Source of the DNA: Halobacteriovoraceae bacterium
GTDB taxonomy: Bacteria > Bdellovibrionota > Bacteriovoracia > Bacteriovoracales > Bacteriovoracaceae
Direction of reading: 5' to 3'
Length of the DNA stretch: 33,304 bases
NCBI GenBank assembly: GCA_018646195.1
Contig: JABGVH010000225.1
Span: forward strand, 1 to 33,304
Shown one piece after another: positions 1 to 8,900 of this stretch; position 1 is the stretch's first letter, and each line of letters starts with the position of its first letter. A program made the position numbers and the translations under genes. The notes under the pieces were generated by a model. It saw only the letters and a list, made by a program, of their open reading frames with translations, had not been told where the DNA came from and did not search any database.

Positions 1-1392
1 CAACATATGCCTATTAATGTCGCTGATCTAGTCGGCAGCAGCATTGATGTTTTTCATAAAAATCCCGCCCACCAGAGAAAAATTATAGGCGACCCTAAAA
101 ATCTTCCTTACAAAGCGGTGATTGATTTTGCAGGAGAGAAACTAGATCTTCTCGTTTCTCCGATTTCAGACTCAGAAGGCAATTATATGGGGCCGATGGT
201 GACCTGGGAAGTGGTGACAGAAAAACTCAAAAAAGAAGTCGAAAGTGCGCGGACCCAGCAGATGACTGACCTCTCGCCAATCAATACTTTAATGTCAAAC
301 CTAGACGGTGAGATTATTTATAGTAATCAGGCCAGTTTTGACACCCTCAAAACTCTTGAACAGAATATGCCAATCAAGGTCGCTGATCTAGTCGGCAGCA
401 GCATTGATGTTTTTCATAAAAATCCCGCCCACCAGAGAAAAATTATAGGCGACCCTAAAAATCTTCCTTACAAAGCTGTGATTGATTTTGCAGGAGAGAA
501 GCTAGACCTTCTAGTTTCCCCAATAAATGATAGCGATGGCAATTACCTAGGACCCATGGTGACCTGGGAAGTGATCACTGCCAAAGTTAAATTGGTTACC
601 GATTTAACTGAGGCCTCCAATGCACTGGCCACTTCTGCTGAGGAATTACTAGCGGTTTCAAATACCATGAGCGCTAACTCAGAAGAAACCTCTGCTCAGT
701 CTAATACCGCAAGTAGTGCTTCTGAAGAAGTCTCAAGTGGAGTTCAGACAGTCGCCACCAATATGGAAGAGATGACCGCCTCTATTAAAGAGATTACTTC
801 TCAAACCAATGAATCTTCGCGCCAAAGTGAGGAAGCCGCACAGCTAGCGAAAGAGGCCAATACAGTGATCTCTGCCCTTGGTGAAAGTAGTTTAGATATT
901 GGTAATGTTATAAAAGTCATTACTTCAATTGCTCAGCAAACCAACCTCCTGGCACTTAACGCGACTATCGAGGCGGCCCGGGCCGGTGAAGCTGGTAAGG
1001 GTTTTGCGGTGGTTGCCAACGAAGTGAAAGAGCTGGCCAAGCAAACCGCTAGTGCCACCGAAGATATCTCGCGCAAAATTGAGGCCATTCAAGGGGATTC
1101 TCAATCAGCTGTTAATGGTATTGGGTCTATCACTGAAGCAATTGAGAAACTTAATAATATTGCCAGCTCCATTGCCTCTTCGGTGGAAGAACAAGCGGCA
1201 ACGACAGGTGAAGTCTCTCGCATTGTGATGGAAAGTTCGGACGGAATGAAGCAAATTTCTGATAACGTCCAGCAAGTGTCTATCGCTGCCGGCGAGACTA
1301 CAAAAGGTGCTAATCAAACTCAGGAAGCTGCCAATGGCTTGAATAAAATTGCAGTAACCCTTAAAGACCTAGTCAAGCAAATCCAAGTTTAA
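1..1392 (+). CDS. Soluble methyl-accepting chemotaxis protein with tandem PAS repeats (5' truncated)
   Basis: Chemoreceptor that would signal to a CheA/CheW array. The C-terminal half is helical and carries the conserved MCP hairpin tip ([20 protein letters not shown], about residues 308-327 counted from the ATG at 7), followed by the usual [12 protein letters not shown] stretch. No membrane segment is visible, so it is probably cytosolic. In front lie two PAS-like segments sharing motifs such as [10 protein letters not shown] and GPMVTWEV, spaced exactly 120 codons apart. The ATG at 7 is probably not the true start: the frame stays open to base 1 (codons Gln-His before Met) and this matches Gln-Asn-Met at the same point of copy 2. 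Copy 1 therefore starts in mid-PAS and the gene extends beyond the left edge, probably with more PAS units. The ligand is unknown; PAS domains of soluble receptors often bind haem, flavin or small molecules. Confidence 0.93.
   Translation, partial: QHMPINVADLVGSSIDVFHKNPAHQRKIIGDPKNLPYKAVIDFAGEKLDLLVSPISDSEGNYMGPMVTWEVVTEKLKKEVESARTQQMTDLSPINTLMSNLDGEIIYSNQASFDTLKTLEQNMPIKVADLVGSSIDVFHKNPAHQRKIIGDPKNLPYKAVIDFAGEKLDLLVSPINDSDGNYLGPMVTWEVITAKVKLVTDLTEASNALATSAEELLAVSNTMSANSEETSAQSNTASSASEEVSSGVQTVATNMEEMTASIKEITSQTNESSRQSEEAAQLAKEANTVISALGESSLDIGNVIKVITSIAQQTNLLALNATIEAARAGEAGKGFAVVANEVKELAKQTASATEDISRKIEAIQGDSQSAVNGIGSITEAIEKLNNIASSIASSVEEQAATTGEVSRIVMESSDGMKQISDNVQQVSIAAGETTKGANQTQEAANGLNKIAVTLKDLVKQIQV
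19..477 (+). repeat. Tandem 360-bp PAS-coding repeat, near-identical at DNA level
   Basis: Bases 19-116 and 379-476 are identical over 98 bp, at an offset of exactly 360 bp. Identity then falls: one mismatch at 117/477, further silent changes after 140, and clear divergence after about 161. The identity includes third codon positions, so it points to recent duplication or gene conversion between PAS copies rather than protein-level selection. Confidence 0.9.
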
Positions 1393-1419
1393 GAATAGAA
1401 TTTAATAAATTACTGAGAG

Positions 1420-1448
1420 GCCCCAGGATTAATTCTGGGGCTTTTTTT
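1420..1448 (+). terminator. Rho-independent terminator of the chemoreceptor gene
   Basis: GCCCCAG and CTGGGGC form a 7-bp GC-rich stem around an 8-nt AT-rich loop, followed at once by seven T residues on the plus strand. It lies 27 bases after the chemoreceptor stop. The minus-strand side lacks a T run, so it probably acts only on plus-strand transcription; the convergent ABC1 gene ends inside the T tract. Confidence 0.9.
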
Positions 1449-2988
1449 ATTCAAGCCAGACGTGGTATCGTTTTGAGGGAGTTTCTTCTTTTAAATCGAA
1501 AATTGAACCGGGTAGGCAACCTTTTTGAAGACTGTCTTGGACAAGTGATTTTAAGCTAATTTGACGCTTCTCTAACTGCTCCGCAATATCATTTTCAATA
1601 TAATCTTCGAGATCTAAAAGGGTAGCAATAGGAAAAGTCAGGTTAACTTTCTCAATGCCTTCTTTAGTGACACTTATCCGCAGTTTTTTAGCGATAGAAT
1701 TAAAGGTATAGCTTTCTTTCGAGTAGCTAGTTACTGCGTAATCTTTAAGTGAGTCGCTGAGTGGCGCCGCAACTTGTTTTAAAATGCCGCTCCAAAATAT
1801 CGGGACCTCTAGTTTTTGGATTAGATTCTTAACTCCTAAGAAGGCCTTTATCAGGGCAAAGAACTCGGTGCTGCCAGAGGAGCGGAACCACCATTTGGTT
1901 TCCCCTAAAATAAGTTCTATTTCTTTTTCTAATTGCCACTCAGAGATTTTATAGGCGTAGGGCGCTAAAAAGGGCGCTAGTAGACTCTTGCATAAGAGAG
2001 GCAATGAACAATGAATATGAGTTAATTTTTTTGGATCAAATCCCATCTCTATAAGATAGGGAAGCGGGTCCTCGTCGGTCTCTTGGGCGGTAATTTCAAT
2101 CAATTTTAAGAGAGCAAAACGAAACTTTTCACTGAAAGTGGCGCAATTGCCAAAATCTAAAAAACAGATTTCAACACTGTCTTCCTGTCTATTGAATAGG
2201 AAGTTACCATGGTTACTATCACCTTGAATAAATCCGTGGTAGAAAAAATTGATCAGGAAGCTTTCTAATAATCGCTTGCCGAGTAGGCGTTTTTCAGTGT
2301 CGCTCCATTTGGCGGCAACTTGTGAGATATTGTCGCCCTTCAGATAGCTCTGAAGGTAGATCGTAGAGCTCTTGTACTGGGGAAGGATGTCTGAGGTGAC
2401 CACCCAGGGGTAGTCCTTATTATTTTCTTTAAAGGCCAATTGGTTTTTGATTTCACTGAGATAGTCTAGCTCTTGGTCAAACACATCCCTTATCATTTGG
2501 CGGTACTCGTCAATTGGGATACCCCATTTTTTTAAAGGCCCTAGATTATTGGCCAGGGGTAATAGTTTAAAGAGCTTTAACTGTTGCTCTATCTCTTCGC
2601 GTATTCCGGGATACTGCAACTTTATGGCGACTTCTGAACCATCGAGTAAGACGGCACGGTGAACCTGGCCTAGGGAGGCACAGAAGGCCTTTTTGTCTAT
2701 GCTCAAAAAGAGTTCATCCCATTTTTTATGATAACTCTCTTCAATTTTATTTTTGACTTGATCGAGGTCTACTGTATCTGAACTTCTCTGGGATAGTTCT
2801 TTGAGTTGCTCAGAAGAACTTGGGTTGGTTCCCATATATTGCGCCAATTTAAAAAAAAGGCCCCTTTCATTTTCTAAAATTTGGGTAAGGTATTTAGCCG
2901 CCAGTACTTCGCCGCGTTCATTTCCACACTTCTTAAGTTTCTTAAGACCACGGGCCATTTGAAAAGCTTTTACTCCGGCCTTGAGCAT
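1447..2988 (-). CDS. ABC1/AarF/UbiB-family atypical protein kinase
   Basis: Member of the ABC1 (UbiB/COQ8) atypical kinase family, which supports quinone and isoprenoid-lipid metabolism by an ATP-dependent role that is not fully defined. Visible family signatures are the N-terminal KxGQ-like motif as KLAQ (residues 47-50), the alanine-rich loop AFCASLGQVH (101-110), the ATP-binding lysine in VAIKLQYPG (K123), the family ELDY motif (173-176), a catalytic loop QGDSNHGNFLF with D257 and N262, and DFG at 278-280. Two deviations stand out: the KxGQ glycine is alanine, and the usual HxDxHPGN loop reads QGDSNHGN. The key Asp, Asn and DFG remain, so nucleotide binding is plausible. No C-terminal membrane helices are obvious. 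Its ATG overlaps the upstream stop as TAATG, so it is translationally coupled to the diiron protein gene. Whether it acts on ubiquinone or menaquinone cannot be told from the sequence. Confidence 0.88.
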   Translation of the reverse strand: MLKAGVKAFQMARGLKKLKKCGNERGEVLAAKYLTQILENERGLFFKLAQYMGTNPSSSEQLKELSQRSSDTVDLDQVKNKIEESYHKKWDELFLSIDKKAFCASLGQVHRAVLLDGSEVAIKLQYPGIREEIEQQLKLFKLLPLANNLGPLKKWGIPIDEYRQMIRDVFDQELDYLSEIKNQLAFKENNKDYPWVVTSDILPQYKSSTIYLQSYLKGDNISQVAAKWSDTEKRLLGKRLLESFLINFFYHGFIQGDSNHGNFLFNRQEDSVEICFLDFGNCATFSEKFRFALLKLIEITAQETDEDPLPYLIEMGFDPKKLTHIHCSLPLLCKSLLAPFLAPYAYKISEWQLEKEIELILGETKWWFRSSGSTEFFALIKAFLGVKNLIQKLEVPIFWSGILKQVAAPLSDSLKDYAVTSYSKESYTFNSIAKKLRISVTKEGIEKVNLTFPIATLLDLEDYIENDIAEQLEKRQISLKSLVQDSLQKGCLPGSIFDLKEETPSKRYHVWLE

Positions 2989-3779
2989 TAGAGTGTAATT
3001 AAGTTGAGGCGGCTATTTTGGACGGTTTCGAAAAAATCTTTAAAAGTAACTACGCCCTCATTCTTAGCGCCAAATGAAGACCTTTTTCTCATTTCACCAG
3101 AGTTCATTTTACTTTGGACGGCAGACCAAAACTTATTGCGGGCCTCGAGACTTAACATGGCACCTTTCCAGCACTCAACTTGCGCTTCATTATTGGTACA
3201 AAATTGCTCGAGAGCATTTTGCATCCAATTGCCATGGTCAACATCCTGCGCCATATGTAAGGAAAAATATTCGTATTCTTTTTCATTTAAGCCGGCCTTT
3301 TTAAGACCTCGGACAATTTGGTTGAACATTTTAGGGATCGCCCATTCATGTCCCGGTCCTAGAGCGCCAAGCCCTACCATAAAGGGCTCAGTAGAACAGA
3401 TTCGAATATGTTCCTTTATAAAATTACAAACGTCATTATGAAGTTCATGAGCGAGTTCCTCTCCCGGAGCTACTCCACAGGCCTCTAAAAATTTTTTGTA
3501 AAAGGCCGTGTGATCAATTCCTTCACTCCGCTCACCATATTCATCGAGCAGAACTTTACTAAGCCAACGCTTGGTTTCAGAGTCAGGAGCACGCAGCAAG
3601 AGTAATTCTAGGTAGTAGGTGAAGTTTCCAACCAGTGGGAAGTGTTGCAATCCCATTATTTTAAAATCGTCTTTTGTATAGGGAAGATTGCTAAAGTCTC
3701 TTAGGAGACCGTGATTGACCGCGGGGTGTGTTTCTACTTCTTCTCGTAAATTACTTAGAAAAACTTTTGCCGTGGTCAA
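2988..3779 (-). CDS. Haem-oxygenase-fold diiron protein (CADD/PqqC/TenA-like)
   Basis: 263 residues, all-helical, resembling the TenA/PqqC superfamily and specifically its iron-binding haem-oxygenase-like diiron (HDO) branch. Candidate metal ligands are E80 or E83 and H90 (in DEYGERSEGIDH), E145 (in GPGHEW), and H175, D179 and H182 (in LHMAQDVDHGNW). The order and numbering closely follow the ligand set I recall for chlamydial CADD (E81, H88, E142, H174, D178, H181). HDO enzymes activate O2 in N-oxygenation, desaturation, C-C cleavage or p-aminobenzoate formation; the substrate here is unknown. The start is TTG at 3779, fixed by a strong Shine-Dalgarno directly upstream. It is first in a two-gene unit with the ABC1 kinase, suggesting a shared role in cofactor or quinone chemistry (inference). 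Confidence 0.85.
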   Translation of the reverse strand: MTTAKVFLSNLREEVETHPAVNHGLLRDFSNLPYTKDDFKIMGLQHFPLVGNFTYYLELLLLRAPDSETKRWLSKVLLDEYGERSEGIDHTAFYKKFLEACGVAPGEELAHELHNDVCNFIKEHIRICSTEPFMVGLGALGPGHEWAIPKMFNQIVRGLKKAGLNEKEYEYFSLHMAQDVDHGNWMQNALEQFCTNNEAQVECWKGAMLSLEARNKFWSAVQSKMNSGEMRKRSSFGAKNEGVVTFKDFFETVQNSRLNLITL

Positions 3780-3780
3780 T

Positions 3781-3790
3781 GATCACCTCC
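3781..3790 (-). promoter_or_regulatory. Extended Shine-Dalgarno fixing a TTG start
   Basis: On the minus strand GGAGGTGATC stands just before the TTG codon at 3779. It is a 10-base match to the complement of the conserved 16S rRNA 3' end (GATCACCTCC). The GGAGG core lies 6 nt from TTG. No in-frame ATG fits, so TTG is the start. Confidence 0.85.
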
Positions 3791-3820
3791 ATGTGATTTT
3801 ATTTTGAAACCGTGAACATT

Positions 3821-3850
3821 ATTCTACACAGAAAGGTAACTCCAATTCAA
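3821..3850 (-). promoter_or_regulatory. Candidate sigma-70 promoter for the diiron/ABC1 pair
   Basis: Reading the minus strand, TTGAAT (3850-3845), an 18-bp spacer and TAGAAT (3826-3821) match the -35/-10 consensus at 4 of 6 and 5 of 6 positions. It would leave a leader of about 35 nt before the TTG start. Prediction from consensus only. Confidence 0.45.
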
Positions 3851-4132
3851 TATCGAAAAACAATAAATTTGATGAAGTTTTTTTAAGCAAAATTTCTAGA
3901 TAAAATTTTCTTAAATTATAAATTTAAAGGTGATGCTTTTTCACAATTCTTAAGAAACCTTAAAGCAAAAACTTTTTTGCTACGATATAAAAATTAGATA
4001 ATGCTCCCGTAAATAATTCTTGGGAGCTATGCGGACTAAGCACCGTAATTTTTCAGTAAATTAAAATTGCCATGTGTTTGCAGCCAGTTAATACTCTATG
4101 GATATAAAAAAACATAATAAGGATCAGTAGTA
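3851..4132. other. AT-rich divergent intergenic region with two inverted repeats
   Basis: No open reading frame of note lies between the divergent diiron and pilin-like genes. Two structures are visible. AGCAAAAA/TTTTTGCT forms an 8-bp inverted repeat with a 2-nt centre at 3964-3981, which could be an operator. GCTCCC/GGGAGC forms a 6-bp stem with a 13-nt loop at 4003-4027. Neither is followed by a T run. No known riboswitch was recognised. Confidence 0.5.
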
Positions 4133-4654
4133 GTGGAAGGTAGACCAAAAGAGTCAGGATTCTCGATTACCGAACTCGCAGTTTCAATGGGAGTGCTAGC
4201 GATAATTATCGGCTCGATCTTTTTCTATTTAAAAAACTCTAAGAAAGAACTCAGCACTCTTGGAAAGAAAGTGGCCGCTCTAGAGTGTGTGATTTATAAA
4301 GCAATGGAGAAGAAACACAGCTGCGCCGCCAACTTTGTAGTCCCAACAGGAGGACTTGGGCTGGCAATAGATCCTAGTATCGGGCGAGATGGTATAAAAA
4401 AATTAGTTGTACAAGAAGAAGTAGGAGGGGCTTTAGAATCTCTCATAGAACTGAATAATGAGGGAATAACTAAGATTTCCCTTGGGGAATTCAATCAAAT
4501 TGACACCATATATATTCTCTTAGAAGCGGTCGATGGGCAGACTGAAGAAAAAGTAAATGGTAAAGTTGGGATTTCATTTATTATCGATGGTAATGAACAA
4601 ATATCGGAATGTTGGGCCGATAAGAAAAGCCCACTTAAAGAATCCTGTCAATAA
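4133..4654 (+). CDS. Type IV pilin-like / pseudopilin protein
   Basis: 173 residues with a classic type III (prepilin) signal: a short leader ending in Gly9, then FSITE, with the mature-position Phe1 and Glu5 that prepilin peptidase and assembly require, followed by a roughly 20-residue hydrophobic helix (LAVSMGVLAIIIGSIFFYL). The globular part has a C-terminal cysteine pair (ECW...ESC), typical of pilin D-loops, and two further cysteines in the alpha-1 region. The start is GTG, preceded by AAGGA 9 nt upstream, with an in-frame TAA at 4118 excluding any longer form. No other pilus or type II secretion gene is adjacent, so it may be a minor pilin acting with machinery elsewhere. Confidence 0.85.
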   Translation: MEGRPKESGFSITELAVSMGVLAIIIGSIFFYLKNSKKELSTLGKKVAALECVIYKAMEKKHSCAANFVVPTGGLGLAIDPSIGRDGIKKLVVQEEVGGALESLIELNNEGITKISLGEFNQIDTIYILLEAVDGQTEEKVNGKVGISFIIDGNEQISECWADKKSPLKESCQ

Positions 4655-4662
4655 AGAATTAT

Positions 4663-5646
4663 TTATTTAGAGCGGTTGCCGTCAGCAGTTGTTCCGCCAT
4701 TTTGTGAGTCATCAGAATTGAAGTCAGCGTCAGGATTGGGGTTTGCCATCACTTCAAAACGACCACAGGATTCAACCATCCAGTCGACATTCTTAGGATC
4801 ACTTTCATCCCCTGGAATGAGGCCTCTAATATTATGAAGACTTTCTTCCGCTGGCCATCTGGCATAGGTGTGAGGCCCACCAGGTGACATCATTTTGCGT
4901 AACCTAGTATAGTTTTTCCTCTGCTCTCTTTGAAAGAGGTACTTGTCTTTAAAAACTTCCCTCACTTTTTCTACTAATTGTGGCTCTTCGTTGGGAATGG
5001 CCTTCTGATTGACATAGAGCCTGGCCTGAGATTTAGAGTTCTTATTGAGGAAATTACAAAAAGTCCCCGAAATAGTTTTGCAATAAAAATAAGACTGGTA
5101 GGCCTTTTTCACACTGCCTTTTAAGCGCAGGTAATGTTTGGGTAGCATCTCTTTTTTAAGATGACCCTCACATGTGGTCATGGATTTAAGTTTTTTATCG
5201 GGGTAAAATTTGGAAACCCGGGCCTTATAAAGGTCGTATCCCTCTACGCTTTTGCCACTAGAGAGAACTTCAGTGACATAGTTGAGTGAACCTTCTGGAT
5301 AGCGCTCTATCTCTAGACTATAGCGAAAGCCATGGTCTTTATTCATACCAGCATAAACTTCATAAGGATTTTTGGGAATGAAATCTAGGAAGTGAAAATC
5401 ATTCTTTGGCGCATTGAGAGCATTTTTTCCCTCTCTTACAGTGGGGTCAAAGACTTTTCTAATGCGAAAGTTAGCGCGGGGATGCAGCTCGGTTGAGTCG
5501 ACATGGGAGATGCTCTTAATTTCCAATCGGTTGAGTAAGACATTGCTGGGATTATAGGCGGCATCTTCATTATTATAAGACCCTGCCAGCGCCATTATTC
5601 CGCTTGTTAGTAAAACTGTCATGAATAATGCCTTGAAAAGCGGCAT
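4663..5646 (-). CDS. Secreted protein of unknown function
   Basis: 327 residues. The first 22 form a probable Sec signal peptide (hydrophobic FMTVLLTSGIMALA, cleavage likely after Ala-Leu-Ala). The mature part is rich in basic and aromatic residues and has several cysteines (for example TCEGHLKKE, YFYCKTISGTFCNF and a late SCGRFE), which suggests disulfides outside the cytoplasm. The tail is low-complexity and acidic/polar (NPNPDADFNSDDS). I recognise no family. An AAAGGAGA ribosome site lies about 8 nt before the ATG. The gene converges on the pilin-like gene with an 8-nt gap and is divergent from the GLUG lipoprotein. Confidence 0.8.
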   Translation of the reverse strand: MPLFKALFMTVLLTSGIMALAGSYNNEDAAYNPSNVLLNRLEIKSISHVDSTELHPRANFRIRKVFDPTVREGKNALNAPKNDFHFLDFIPKNPYEVYAGMNKDHGFRYSLEIERYPEGSLNYVTEVLSSGKSVEGYDLYKARVSKFYPDKKLKSMTTCEGHLKKEMLPKHYLRLKGSVKKAYQSYFYCKTISGTFCNFLNKNSKSQARLYVNQKAIPNEEPQLVEKVREVFKDKYLFQREQRKNYTRLRKMMSPGGPHTYARWPAEESLHNIRGLIPGDESDPKNVDWMVESCGRFEVMANPNPDADFNSDDSQNGGTTADGNRSK

Positions 5647-5907
5647 GGGGAGTTTCTCCTTTAAATACCTGTCATTATAGATCGGTTATTAGAGGTCAAA
5701 ACTGAAACAAATTATTGAAACTAGATTTCGAGTATTTAAGCCGTTGATAAAAGGCTACAAAGCGCCCCAATTCCCCGCCACTTTTCTCATTGGCCTTTCC
5801 GGCCACCTGGTCCAACTAGCTAATATTATGGTGACTTTTCCAGCGAGGCCCGGGAGCAATTATTATTAAGTCTGAAGCAGTATTTTGCCGATAAAAACTA
5901 GGACATT

Positions 5908-8900
5908 ATGAAATTTATTAGCACAATTCTATTTACCTTATTACTGCTCGGCTCTTGTTCTCAAAAGGGCGGAGAAACCAGTAAGGCCAATTTGGTATTC
6001 GCCGGAAGTATTTCTGGCGACGGCGGTCACACTGGCGGACTTATGGTCTTTGGTTTTAACCGCAGTAATGGCGATAACTTTAGCTTCCTATTTGACGGTC
6101 TGGGCATCACTTTAAGTAATGGTGTTTGGGACTTTTATCTGGTTGGATGGCAAGGCGCTGCCGGTATGACTGGCAATGTGAATTGTGGTGCCGCTGAAAA
6201 CTTTGAGCTCAGCGGGGGAGACGTCAATGTCCCCATTACAATGTCGACACCTAATTGCCATCATCCCATGTTTGGGCCGGCGGTTGCTAAAGAAGTCTCT
6301 GGCGAACCAAAACTATTAGATGTTAACTCTTGTTTTGGAGTCGAAGGGGTAGTTTTTAATGATTCAACTCTCTGTCCTCAGAGTGTTGGTCGCTCCTATC
6401 AAGTTTTTTGGCCCAATGCAGAGGGCGGAGCGGCAGTTGGTGGAGGCCTGACAAGCGATTGTATAAGTGTCGCCGGTTCCGCCGTAAACCCAGCAACTGG
6501 TTCGGTTCGTTTTCCTATGCTGACCGCTGGTGTTCCAATGGACATCATCTCCTACGATGCTCCAAGCTGCGCTGGCAGTTCGGTCACCTATAATGCTGAG
6601 AACGGTTTTCTATTTACCATTCCTGCGCTGCTTTCAGTGGATATAGGTGGCACAAATAATACGATGGTTTTAAGCCACGACCCTTGTGACTTTACGGCCG
6701 GCAATCTCGCGACTCCTGTTCAAGTCAATGTCTCTCCAGAGACACCACCACTTTTAGAAGTGGTCTGTAACGGCAACCAATTGGGGGCGATTAATGCTTC
6801 CCCCGGATTAAATTATCTACTAAAGAGGAATATCTCCCTAGCTGGGACAACTTACGACGATTCAGTGGTAACCACTATTTTCACCGGCCAGCTTTTAGGT
6901 GAAGGTCACGAGATAGCAGACCTAACCATAAACCAAACCAGCGGTACTTCAAGCATCGGTCTTTTTTCGGAATTAGATGGGGCGGAGATACGCGACCTTA
7001 GAATTCGAAATTTTAATATTACAACCGCCGACAGCGCAGACGTCGGGGCCTTGGCCGGTAGAATTAATGACTCAACAACAGGTTCGCGCTTAGAGTTTTT
7101 GATTGCCCACGATATCTTCATTGATTCCTCGGCAACTTCCCTTATCAGTGGAATTGGCGGACTTATCGGCTCGATGACAAATGGCACTGGCACTACACCA
7201 GACTCTAGTGTCTCTGGCGTCTTTATGGGAAATGTTAACATCAACGTTTCCGATGACCTCTTTGGAATTGGTGGCGCCATTGGTGTAATGACTGATAATA
7301 TCAATATGCCTGTTGCCTTGAGGGGAATTTTAATAAAAGACCTTACTGTCACTCAATCAGAGCCTATCACCTCTGGCTACGGTCTTGGTGGAGTAGTGGG
7401 GAAAATTATTGGAACTAATAATAATGCCGAGCTTTTTGGCGCCACTGTTAAAAACATAAATATGGGTACCGCTGCCAACCGATTGGGCTTTCCTGAAGTC
7501 GGAGGTATTGTAGGCGCTACAGATCAAGGAAGACTACTTTTTAATTCTGCCAGTAGTGGCTCCATTTATACCAACCAAATTATGCTTGGAGGAATTGTTG
7601 GAAATTGCGACTCATCAGAAGTCGATGTGGCCATTTCGAACTTAACTCTCAATTCCTCTTTTGCTGGTGCTGGCGGTAATGTTGGTGGAATTTTTGGCAC
7701 TGTTAATACTAAAAATACCATGAACTTAACCGTAACCAATTTGTTTTCAAACTCAATTATAACCTGCGGTCAAAATTGCGGTGGAATTGTCGGGGACTTT
7801 ACCCACGTAGGAGCGGCGCCAGGGGGTGGTACAGGAATTACTGTCGATCACTCAATGTTTGATGGAGAACTCCACCATAATGGCTCTGCCCAACCCAGCT
7901 CATGTATGGGGGGAATAGCCGGCGCACTTGGTACAGGTACTGACAGTGTTAATCTTCATTTTGATATTACTAGGTCCGTTTCCTCAGGGGCCATTTTTGC
8001 TAATCAGGATGATATAGGTGGCGTTCACGGCTGTACTATCGGGACAAGTCTTAGCAATATTGACGATGTCTTAGTGAGTACCGAAATCTATAATGCAGGT
8101 TCTGCCGATAATATTGGCGGACTCTTGGGTGCTAGCGGTAATACAAATATGGCCGGTACTCGCAACATAATAGTTCCAGGTAATTTTCCTAGCGTCGCCA
8201 ATTCAGGACCTGGTAATGGAGCTGGCTCAGGTGTTACCTTTTCGTCCACTAGGGATGATACACTTCCTATAACCGGAACTGGCGCCACCAGTGGCTCAGC
8301 AACGACTTCTGTTTTTACCTTTGGAGCTCTCTCAGGAGCACTTTCACTATTGGCCTCGGACTGGGGAGACCATCCGGATAGCTTCTTACTTTCTCCACGC
8401 TTCTTTATAGATTTCTCGCAAGTCAGCTTAACTGAGGTCGGTTCTTTTACTGACCCCATTTTGCTTTACGATAGAGACCAGTGGAATGCCATAGGGGGCA
8501 AGCCACCTTTTATGTCGCGTTCTTTTAAATTAATGGTAGATATTGATTTCTCGGCAGGAGGAACCGTTCCTACCAATAATATGAATCCAATTGGTGACGG
8601 TGCCAACGACTTTTTAGGAGAGCTGCTAGGAAACGACCATGTCCTGGCCAATATTCATGTTTCAGATAATTCAGGACTTCCTGTGGGACTTTTTAGAGGC
8701 CTTGGTTCAAATAGTGTCAATGGTGGCGCTAGAATTTCTCACTTTGATCCCACCAATACGGTGGACTTTGAGGATTCCTTTTCCCTAACTATACTAAATG
8801 GTCATTTTGAAGGAGCGGGCAGTGTAGGCGCTCTGGCCGGGAGTTCAACTGACTCGGGAGTTACTAATGGCCACCAGGCGATTGAACTTGAAAATATTCA

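Noticed and set aside
4003-4060. Possible riboswitch upstream of the pilin-like gene
   Set aside because: Only one 6-bp stem is seen, and the conserved cores of cyclic-di-GMP, preQ1 or fluoride riboswitches are absent.
5770-5815. TGGCC/GGCCA short hairpin before the GLUG gene
   Set aside because: A 5-bp stem without T run or conserved neighbours; within chance expectation.
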